Shown here: positions 13,541 to 19,234 of the stretch, piece by piece | Layout: every line of letters starts with the position of its first letter | Numbering within the stretch: the first letter of the stretch is position 1 | From: Nitrososphaerota archaeon | GTDB taxonomy: Archaea; Thermoproteota; Nitrososphaeria; Nitrososphaerales; Nitrosopumilaceae | Direction: 5' to 3' | Assembly: GCA_016126025.1 (NCBI GenBank) | Contig: JAEFDA010000054.1 | Span: 1-19,234 of the forward strand | Length of the DNA: 19,234 nucleotides | Notes under the pieces: generated by a model | The model's database searches: none | Told to the model about the DNA's origin: nothing | The model's input: only the letters and a program-made list of their open reading frames with translations | Made by a program: the position numbers and the translations under genes

Positions 13541-15012
13541 TGCGCCATACCACCCGGTTTTATGGTAAAGTGGAACGTGCTGCCCTCGCCGGGCTTGCTC
13601 TGCACCCATATGCTCCCGCCCATTCCCTCTACCAGCCCTTTGCAGATGGAGAGCCCCAGACCCGTACCGCCATACCGGCGCGTCACGGATTCCGTGGATG
13701 CCTGGTAGAATTTGTTGAAGAGTGACGGCTGCTTGTCTTCGGGGATCCCCACGCCGTTGTCTCGTACGGAGAACTTCATCAAGTCGCCCTCCTTCTCTAC
13801 GGTTATGTGTATTTCGCCAGTCTTCTCGGGGGTGAAGTCCACCGCATTGTACAGTAGATTGTTGAGTATCTGAGATATGCGGAACTGGTCGCCTACCATG
13901 CGGCCTTTCTCCCGTATGTCCGTGGTGATTGTTATGCCCTTTTCCTTGGAGGCATGATCCGCCGACGCCAAGGCTCCGGCTATCAACTGCTCTATGTCCA
14001 GCTCTTTAAAGTCGAACTTCATCCTGCCCAGTTCCATTTTGTGTACGTCCAGCAGGTCGGTTACTAGCTGGCGCAGGTGCACGGCGTTGTTCAATACGGT
14101 GTTGATAGCATCCATCTGCCGAGCGTTGAGGCTTCCCAGAAGCTTGGGTTTTGCCAGGGCCTGCGAGAAGCCTATGATGGGCGTGAGCGGCGTTTTGAGC
14201 TCGTGGGTTATGCCCGTCAGAAACTCGTCCTTCATCTGGTCTATCTGCCGGCGCTGTTCCAGCATCTCCTGGGTCTCCTTCATCTCAGTCATGTCCTGTA
14301 TCACCACATTGCGTCCCAGCAAGGCTCCATTCTCATCGTACAGGTTGGTGGGCGTCACCAGTGCGGGAAACTCGTTGCCGTCCTTGGTCTTCATCCACGT
14401 CTCCACCTGTGTGCACACGCCGTCCACCCTCCAGTGGGCCATGTTTATCAAAATGGCCGAGACGCTCCGGTCCGCGGTGTGCGCCGTAAGGTTCCGCCCT
14501 ATGATCTCGGACTTTGAGTAGCCCAGCCTCTTGCAGTACGCCGCATTGCAGTCCACTATGATGCCGTTTATGTTCACCGTGCGGTACATCTCCGGCGAGT
14601 TCTCGTAGAGGCTTTCATACTTGCTCAGCTTCACCATCTCCTGCAGCTGGCGCACTTCCTCATAGTCCAGCAGTGTAGTCGAGCTCCGGACCACCTGGCC
14701 GTTGGAGCCCGTTACGTCCCCCACGGTGACCAACACGTCGAACGTCTTACCGCTCTTGGTGATCAGCGGGAACCGGTGGTTGTTTATGGGTACGTGATTC
14801 TTCCAGTTCTCGAAGATTGTCCGGAGGACGTCGTGTTTATCCTCGGGCGTATGATCGAATATGGACATGCCGATCACCGCGTCCTTCACGTAGCCCAGCA
14901 TACGCGCGTACTTGTCGTTGCAGTCGATTATGCGCCCCTCCAGATCTACCGAGCGGTGCATCGGCTCCAATGTGTTCTTGGTCTTCATGCGCTTCTCATA
15001 GTTGTAGCTCAT
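13537..15012 (-). CDS. Cytosolic PAS-PAS sensor histidine kinase
   Basis: The 491-residue kinase has no membrane segment or signal peptide, so it senses something inside the cell. Two PAS domains occupy about 15-115 and 130-245; both carry the hallmark VDLEGRIIDCN/NINGIIVDCN start and a GYSK/GYVK loop. A short helix leads into the HisKA dimerisation domain with phospho-accepting H270 in GITHELKTPLTPIIGF. The ATPase domain shows the N box (N384-N389, QILNNLLYNA), G1 DNGVGI (418-423) and G2 GGTGLGLS (448-455). The kinase is complete and all catalytic boxes are intact. The second PAS is followed by a PAC-like VVIQDMTEMKE. CTGGAAG just before the ATG may be a weak ribosome site, and an AT-rich AATATTAC near 15069-15076 could be a TATA box. 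It is divergent from the importer operon. Confidence 0.94.
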   Translation of the reverse strand: MSYNYEKRMKTKNTLEPMHRSVDLEGRIIDCNDKYARMLGYVKDAVIGMSIFDHTPEDKHDVLRTIFENWKNHVPINNHRFPLITKSGKTFDVLVTVGDVTGSNGQVVRSSTTLLDYEEVRQLQEMVKLSKYESLYENSPEMYRTVNINGIIVDCNAAYCKRLGYSKSEIIGRNLTAHTADRSVSAILINMAHWRVDGVCTQVETWMKTKDGNEFPALVTPTNLYDENGALLGRNVVIQDMTEMKETQEMLEQRRQIDQMKDEFLTGITHELKTPLTPIIGFSQALAKPKLLGSLNARQMDAINTVLNNAVHLRQLVTDLLDVHKMELGRMKFDFKELDIEQLIAGALASADHASKEKGITITTDIREKGRMVGDQFRISQILNNLLYNAVDFTPEKTGEIHITVEKEGDLMKFSVRDNGVGIPEDKQPSLFNKFYQASTESVTRRYGGTGLGLSICKGLVEGMGGSIWVQSKPGEGSTFHFTIKPGGMAQ

Positions 15013-15139
15013 CTTCCAGCCCTACACACGTACAGAGTGCCCATCCACCGAGAAGGAATTGGAGTGTGTAATATTGGTTTTGGTGTCTTCGGCGCATATG
15101 TTCAATCCATTCAACTACAGGCGCGCTACATGTATCCTG

Positions 15140-15190
15140 ATATTGCCACATATTGCCAGATGGCGCCAATTTGTACCAATCAACGCCAAC
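15140..15190. repeat. Five (G/A)CCA elements spaced exactly 10 bp apart
   Basis: CCA occurs at 15146, 15156, 15166, 15176 and 15186, preceded by G in four cases and A in one. The first two 10-bp units, ATATTGCCA(C/G), are identical over nine bases, and the third contains the palindrome TGGCGCCA. A 10-bp period places all copies on one face of the DNA helix and is not a multiple of three, so it is not a coding signature. Confidence 0.7.
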
Positions 15191-15326
15191 AGTCGAACTG
15201 GGATGTCAGGGCCGCGCCCAGATCGGCAGAGGGTGAGTATGTACGCACCATATCCGTATAATCTTAAATTGGAATCATGGGGGTTCTGTGGGGTGGCGCC
15301 GGTTAGTCGGAGCTAAAAACCGGTTG

Positions 15327-15334
15327 TTATTTAT
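15327..15334 (+). promoter_or_regulatory. TATA box of the ABC importer operon (leaderless)
   Basis: TTATTTAT is centred 26-27 nt before the ATG at 15357, the textbook archaeal spacing for a transcript starting at the initiator codon. It also supports that ATG over the in-frame start at 15288. Confidence 0.7.
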
Positions 15335-15356
15335 CGACATCGGCGGAGCCAAGCTC

Positions 15357-16361
15357 ATGAAACCCCTGTATACGGTGGTGGCCGGAGCTGCTCTGACCTT
15401 GGCAGTGACGGCGTGGTACGCGGCCGTCCAGAACGATGCCGAAGAAGCCACCATGAGGGTTGCTTTCTTTCCCAACATAGCCCACGCGGTTCCCGTCGTG
15501 GGGATGGAGACGGGATCCTTCGAAAGGAATATCGGTAACATTACGCGGCTGGAGGTCAGGTTGTTCGACAGCGGCCCCCAGGCAATTGAAGCCCTCTTCT
15601 CAGGCTCCATCGACATGGCATATGTGGGACCGGGGCCGGCGATAAACGGCTTTCTCAAGTCCACCGACAGGGACATCCGCATACTGGCCGGAGCTGCCAG
15701 CGGCGGGAGCAGCATGGTGGCGCATACGGACTCGGGCATTGCGCTGGCCGAAGACCTGCGCGGAAAGAGGGTGGCGGCTCCCCAGATAAGCAACACTCAG
15801 GACATATCCCTGCGCAATTACCTAGCAGAGAACGGCATGGCGCCCGCTGAGAGGGGCGGAAGCGTCACCGTATTGAACATAGCCAACCCCGACACCTATA
15901 CCCTCTTTGCCAAGGGTGAGCTGGACGCCGCCTGGGTGCCAGAGCCCTGGGCCACCATGCTGGTGAACGAGCTGGACGGTCAGAGGCTCTTCCGGGAAGA
16001 GGAGATGTGGCCCGACGGGAGATTCGCCTCGGTGGTGCTGGTAGCCCGCGGTCAGTTCGTAGAAGAGAACCCCACGGTGGTATCCAAGTGGTTGGAGGTG
16101 CACCACTCCATGATAGAGTGGATCAACGACAACCCCCGTGACGCGCGGGACTCCTTCAACAGGTACGTCGAATCAGAGCTGGGCAGGCCGTTCCCTGACG
16201 ACATAATAGACGAGTCCATGTCCAACATACTCTTTACCGCGGATCCGCTGAAGGAGTCCATCGAGACGTTCGCCCTACGGGCCGACGGGCTGGGGTATTT
16301 GGGCAGGGACGGCTACGACCTAAATGGACTGTACATGGAGACGCACGATGGCGATGCTTGA
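15357..16361 (+). CDS. ABC importer substrate-binding protein (sulfonate/nitrate/taurine family)
   Basis: The 334-residue protein of the SsuA/TauA/NrtA-like family captures a small solute outside the cell and hands it to the permease. An N-terminal hydrophobic segment (4-23) is a signal or membrane anchor, and no lipobox Cys follows it. The mature part starts at the strand MRVAFFPNIAHAVPVV (33-48). Family landmarks are SGPQAIEALFSGSIDMAYVG (72-91), then GPGPAI (91-96), ILAGAASGGSSMV (109-121) and AAWVPEPWA (191-199). The ligand cannot be fixed from sequence: aliphatic sulfonates or taurine are the leading guess, but nitrate-like anions or thiamine precursors use the same fold. The start is set by a leaderless TATA box. 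The gene end overlaps the ATPase gene by 14 nt. Confidence 0.88.
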   Translation: MKPLYTVVAGAALTLAVTAWYAAVQNDAEEATMRVAFFPNIAHAVPVVGMETGSFERNIGNITRLEVRLFDSGPQAIEALFSGSIDMAYVGPGPAINGFLKSTDRDIRILAGAASGGSSMVAHTDSGIALAEDLRGKRVAAPQISNTQDISLRNYLAENGMAPAERGGSVTVLNIANPDTYTLFAKGELDAAWVPEPWATMLVNELDGQRLFREEEMWPDGRFASVVLVARGQFVEENPTVVSKWLEVHHSMIEWINDNPRDARDSFNRYVESELGRPFPDDIIDESMSNILFTADPLKESIETFALRADGLGYLGRDGYDLNGLYMETHDGDA

Positions 16362-17100
16362 GTCCCGCGGTGTGGCAAAGTACTTTACCCACAAAAACCA
16401 GCCCATGCGGGCCCTAGATAACATAGATCTGGACATCCGGGACGGGGAGATAGTCTCGCTGATAGGACCCTCGGGGTGTGGCAAATCCACGTTTCTGAGG
16501 CTGGTGGCGGGTTTGGAGACCCCGGACGAGGGCCAGATAACCTTTGACGGCGAACCGGTGTCCGGCACCGGCCCGGAGAGGATCATGATATTCCAAGAAG
16601 GGGCTCTCTTTCCGTGGCTGAATGTCCGGGACAACGTGGAGTTCGGGCTCCGAGTGGCCGGCGTCCCCGCCGAGGAGAGATCCAAATCGTCGAACAAGTA
16701 TCTAGAGATGATGCATCTAGCGGACTTCACTGACTCGTACATACACCAGCTCTCTACAGGCATGAAGCAGAGGGTGGCCATAGCCCGGGCCTTGGTGATG
16801 GAACCGAGGATGCTGCTGATGGACGAGCCGTTCTCGGCGCTGGACATACCCACCCGGGACCGGCTTTTGGGCGAGGTACAGGACATATGGATGAAGACCG
16901 GCAAGACCATACTCTTCGTGACGCATAACGCGGTAGAGGCATCCGTGATGGGCACACGCATAGCCGTGTTCAGCAAGAGGCCATCACACATCAGAAAGAT
17001 AATTGATGTGGGCAACGGAAGACCCCGGACCAGCGACGACCCCGACCTTGTCCCAATACAAAACAAGATCCGCTCAGAACTATGCCGAGAAGGGGTATGA
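16348..17100 (+). CDS. ABC importer ATP-binding protein (SsuB/TauB family)
   Basis: The 250-residue ATPase powers the importer. Walker A is GPSGCGKST (40-48), the Q-loop is IFQEGALFPW (Q83), the signature is LSTGMKQR (135-142), Walker B is LLMDEPFSALD (156-166) with catalytic E160, and the H-loop is THN (H193). The signature has Thr where LSGGM is usual, a tolerated variation in some ABC proteins. FQEGALFPWLNV is typical of the nitrate/sulfonate/taurine subfamily. The ATG at 16348 is preferred: GGAG at 16336-16339 lies 8 nt upstream. An ATG six bases later is also possible. It overlaps the binding-protein gene before it and the permease gene after it (ATGA). Confidence 0.93.
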   Translation: MAMLESRGVAKYFTHKNQPMRALDNIDLDIRDGEIVSLIGPSGCGKSTFLRLVAGLETPDEGQITFDGEPVSGTGPERIMIFQEGALFPWLNVRDNVEFGLRVAGVPAEERSKSSNKYLEMMHLADFTDSYIHQLSTGMKQRVAIARALVMEPRMLLMDEPFSALDIPTRDRLLGEVQDIWMKTGKTILFVTHNAVEASVMGTRIAVFSKRPSHIRKIIDVGNGRPRTSDDPDLVPIQNKIRSELCREGV

Positions 17101-17855
17101 TCATACCCGTGCTCGTCAAGAAGGTGGTCTTTTACGTGGCCCTGATCGCCGGCTGGCAGGCCCTAGCCATGGTCGACGTGTGGCCAGAGAACATATTCCC
17201 CTCCCCATATGACGTCGTAGAAGATCTGGCATATATGGCCAGCGACGGCAGCGTCTTCCATGGGATCGGCACCAGCCTGGCTAGGCTAATCACTGGCTTT
17301 GTGATAGCGGCAGCGGGAGGACTGGTTCTAGGGATATTCATGGCCCGAATCACCATAGTAGACCAGACAATAGGATCCCTAGTGTTAGGGCTCCAGTCCA
17401 TACCGTCGGTTGCATGGGTGCCGCTGGCCATACTGTGGTTCGGACTGACCGACGCCGGCATAGTGTTCGTGACGGCGGTGGGCGCCGTCTTCGCCGTAAC
17501 GATAAACGTCAGCTCTGGAGTCAAGAACATCAACCCGCACTACGTGGAGGCCGCCCGGAACATCGGTGCCCGGGGAGGCAAGATGATAACCGGCGTGCTG
17601 ATACCGGCGGCGTTCCCGTACATGATATCCGGTTTTAAGCAAGGCTGGGCATTCGCGTGGAGAGGAGTGATAGGCGCCGAGCTGCTCTTCTCATATCTGG
17701 GGTTGGGATTCCTGTTGAACGCCGGCAGGCAGCTGAATGACGTCAGTCAGATAATCGGAATCATGATAATAATAATGGGCATAGGAATAGGGATAGATGG
17801 GTTCGTCTTCAAGCGACTGGAGGACCGGGTGATGGCCCGCTGGGGTCTCAGGTAG
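17097..17855 (+). CDS. ABC importer permease (SsuC/TauC family)
   Basis: The 252-residue inner-membrane permease has about six hydrophobic segments (near 9-25, 62-84, 92-116, 118-138, 180-208 and 218-237). The cytoplasmic loop carries the EAA motif, EAARNIGARGGKMITGVLIP (151-170), which docks on the ATPase. Early residues WPENIFPSPYDV are typical of SsuC/TauC-like permeases. A homodimer is expected because no second permease gene follows. The ATG at 17097 gives a 4-nt ATGA overlap with the ATPase gene, and the ATG at 17082 would add five residues. The stop codon falls inside the first copy of a 45-bp imperfect repeat. Confidence 0.92.
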   Translation: MIIPVLVKKVVFYVALIAGWQALAMVDVWPENIFPSPYDVVEDLAYMASDGSVFHGIGTSLARLITGFVIAAAGGLVLGIFMARITIVDQTIGSLVLGLQSIPSVAWVPLAILWFGLTDAGIVFVTAVGAVFAVTINVSSGVKNINPHYVEAARNIGARGGKMITGVLIPAAFPYMISGFKQGWAFAWRGVIGAELLFSYLGLGFLLNAGRQLNDVSQIIGIMIIIMGIGIGIDGFVFKRLEDRVMARWGLR

Positions 17856-17965
17856 GGAGCAGACGACGGCGCGCCTCGTATGACGGCCCTCGGGCAGGGG
17901 TTCTGAGGGGGCAATGTCGCCAAATACGGCGCAGACAACGGCGCGTCCCGCACGATAACCCTCGG
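17849..17965. repeat. Imperfect 45-bp direct repeat, 72-nt period
   Basis: Copies at 17849-17893 and 17921-17965 match at 33 of 45 positions by my alignment. In the last 35 bases all eight differences are transitions. The first copy overlaps the end of the permease gene. Read in the frame that puts GCA-GAC first, the plus strand gives GADDGAPRMTALG and GADNGASRTITLG. The minus strand gives related peptides ending RGAPSSAPYL and RDAPLSAPYL. There is no full ORF around them, so a remnant of a repeat-containing gene or a regulatory duplication is possible. Confidence 0.65.
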
Positions 17966-18013
17966 AGGCCGCGCTGTAAGCACATGCCGAGGCTTGGCTG
18001 TATTGAAACAAAC

Positions 18014-18020
18014 TATATAA
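18014..18020 (+). promoter_or_regulatory. TATA box of the Fic-family gene
   Basis: TATATAA is centred 29 nt before the ATG at 18046 and 23 nt before the ATG at 18040. Spacing favours a leaderless or near-leaderless transcript beginning around 18043 and the start at 18046. Confidence 0.6.
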
Positions 18021-18045
18021 TGTTAGAAATGGCATAATAATGCTG

Positions 18046-19234
18046 ATGGTGGAGAGAGCCGCCGAGGTCGGGCACAGTGGCGACTGGCCGTCCGTCGCCA
18101 CCAAACCCAGCGGGACATTCAAGAGGGCAGAGGGCAGACTGATCTCGTTCACACCGGCGATGATGCCGCCCCGATTGAGGCTGGACAACCCCATTATCCG
18201 CAGGATAATAGAGGCCGAGAGAGCGTTGGCTGACCTGAACGCTTTGGGATCCCGCCTAGTAAATCCCGAAATAATAACCAAGTCTTACATGACAAGAGAA
18301 GCGGCGGAAAGCTCCCGGATCAGCGGCATACCCGCAACCACCGAGGACCTGATGCGGCATGAGGCGGCTAATCACACGGCCGCGTCCATAATGGCCGAGA
18401 TGAGGATACAGGAGTCGCTCAACTGTAGGGATGCCATACTGTACTGTATAGGAAGAATAAAGGATGGCGCAGACATCGACATAGACCTCATTCGCGAAAC
18501 GCACGGTGTGCTAATGAAGGGCGCTAACATGAAGGGTGCGGGAAAGCTGCGGCGGATGCAGAAATTCAACCCCTCCGATGGCACGCCAGCGGGTGACGAC
18601 ATCGTGGTGCCGACGGCTTCAAAGCATGTCCGGGAACTGCTCCAAGACCTGCTAAAGTACGCGTCTGGAACTGGGGAGGTGTCCAAGCTGGTGCAGTGCG
18701 CCTTCATACAGTACCAGTTCGAGATCATAAGCCCGTTCAATACCGGGAACGGCAGGATGGCTAGGTTGCTGGTCCTTGCGTACTTGTACAAGTGGGGATT
18801 GATCTCCGGACCATTCCTGTACCTGAGTTCATACTACGAGAGGAGGCGTGCCCATTACCAGCAAAAGATGGAGGGCGTCAGAATGCGCAGCAGGTGGAGG
18901 GAGTGGTTGCTCTTCTTTCTGGACGCGGTGATCACCCAGGCCAAGGAATCGGTGGTTGCCATAGAGAACCTGAGCACCCTACGCATAAGATACAAGGACA
19001 GGCTGAAGAACCCCAACGCCCTGACCTTGGTGGATACACTGCTGTCCAACCCATACATCACCATATCGGGGGCCTCGGCGGCCCTGAACATAGGCTATAC
19101 TGCCGCCAAGAATGCAGTAGGGGATCTAATGACCCACAGTGTGCTGGACAGGGCAGACATGGCCTTGCGCAACAGGCTCTTTCGGGCCAGCGCGATAGTG
19201 GACGCGCAGAGGGGCCAAAGCCAGTGGGGTCCGG
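18046..19234 (+). CDS. Fic-family protein with non-canonical active site (3' end outside window)
   Basis: The frame is open for 396 codons to the window edge. Architecture follows class-II Fic proteins: an N-terminal helical part with the SS-R-I-S-G-I segment (89-95), a Fic core (about 130-290), and a C-terminal winged-helix-like part (about 325-380, ITISGASAALNIGYTAAKNAV). Fic enzymes transfer AMP or related groups to protein hydroxyls. The usual core motif is HPFxDGNGRxxR; here it is SPFNTGNGRMAR (229-240). The catalytic His is Ser (AGC, 18730-18732) and the metal-binding Asp is Thr, while GNGR and the phosphate-binding arginines remain. The inhibitory helix motif, normally SxxxEG, has Ser at the Glu position (S93, AGC 18322-18324). 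Later family segments (PFLYLSSYYERRRAHYQQKM, WREWLLFFLDAV) are intact, so this is not a decayed gene. An ATG at 18040 is an alternative start. Confidence 0.88.
   Translation, partial: MVERAAEVGHSGDWPSVATKPSGTFKRAEGRLISFTPAMMPPRLRLDNPIIRRIIEAERALADLNALGSRLVNPEIITKSYMTREAAESSRISGIPATTEDLMRHEAANHTAASIMAEMRIQESLNCRDAILYCIGRIKDGADIDIDLIRETHGVLMKGANMKGAGKLRRMQKFNPSDGTPAGDDIVVPTASKHVRELLQDLLKYASGTGEVSKLVQCAFIQYQFEIISPFNTGNGRMARLLVLAYLYKWGLISGPFLYLSSYYERRRAHYQQKMEGVRMRSRWREWLLFFLDAVITQAKESVVAIENLSTLRIRYKDRLKNPNALTLVDTLLSNPYITISGASAALNIGYTAAKNAVGDLMTHSVLDRADMALRNRLFRASAIVDAQRGQSQWGP

Larger units (their letters stand above)
15013..15356. promoter_or_regulatory. Divergent regulatory region between kinase and importer operons
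   Basis: This 344-nt region has no credible gene. It contains the phased (G/A)CCA array (15140-15190) and the importer TATA box (15327-15334). An AT-rich element GTATAATCTTAAAT (15257-15270) could be another promoter, and a possible kinase promoter lies near 15070. Its position suggests shared control of the two-component genes and the ABC importer. Confidence 0.5.

Noticed and set aside
15277..15306. Nine-codon plus-strand ORF (ATG at 15277, TAG at 15304) as a leader peptide
   Set aside because: It is not at the right distance from any TATA-like element, and the importer transcript is better explained as starting at 15357, downstream of it.

Overview
The window looks like a piece of chromosome from a high-GC member of the Thaumarchaeota (Nitrososphaerota), possibly a Cenarchaeum symbiosum-like archaeon. 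This is an inference. It rests on archaeal TATA boxes placed about 26-30 nt before start codons (leaderless transcripts), an arginine/lysine gene set of the amino-group-carrier (LysW) type, an archaeal ScpA-like kleisin, an Lrp/AsnC regulator, cytosolic PAS histidine kinase plus CheY-like receivers, and heavy ATA/AGG codon use in GC-rich DNA. No rRNA, convincing tRNA, CRISPR array or intact insertion sequence was seen.

Layout. 1-306 is the tail of an HNH endonuclease gene. 471-2878 (+) is a two-gene unit: a CorA-type divalent-cation transporter with an extra N-terminal membrane domain, overlapping a voltage-gated potassium channel. 2888-8399 (-) is a compact operon transcribed argG, lysX/argX, lysY/argC, lysZ/argB, lysJ/argD, lrp. 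Every junction overlaps by 4-11 nt, except a 25-nt gap before lysY/argC. A leaderless promoter lies just before argG. The operon converges on the channel gene with a 9-nt gap.

8400-13159 is gene-poor and odd in composition. It holds a doubtful minus-strand ORF with an 11-C homopolymer, a small membrane protein (9656-10312, +), an orphan CheY-like receiver (10333-10707, -), about 1 kb with no recognisable gene, then a ScpA-like gene (11799-12503, -). An unrecognised 211-codon ORF overlaps the ScpA-like gene by ATGA and has its own well-placed TATA box. 13160-15012 (-) encodes a PAS-PAS histidine kinase overlapping a CheY-like receiver that is a close paralogue of the orphan one.

15013-15356 is a divergent regulatory region with five (G/A)CCA elements spaced exactly 10 bp apart. 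It is followed by a three-gene ABC importer of the sulfonate/nitrate/taurine type (15357-17855, +): binding protein, ATPase and permease. After a 184-nt spacer with an imperfect 45-bp direct repeat, the window ends inside a Fic-family gene. Its usual catalytic His is replaced by Ser, and its presumed inhibitory-motif Glu is also Ser.

The strongest candidates for something undescribed are the Fic homologue with altered motifs, the helically phased array between the signalling genes and the importer, and the unrecognised ORF coupled to the ScpA-like gene.
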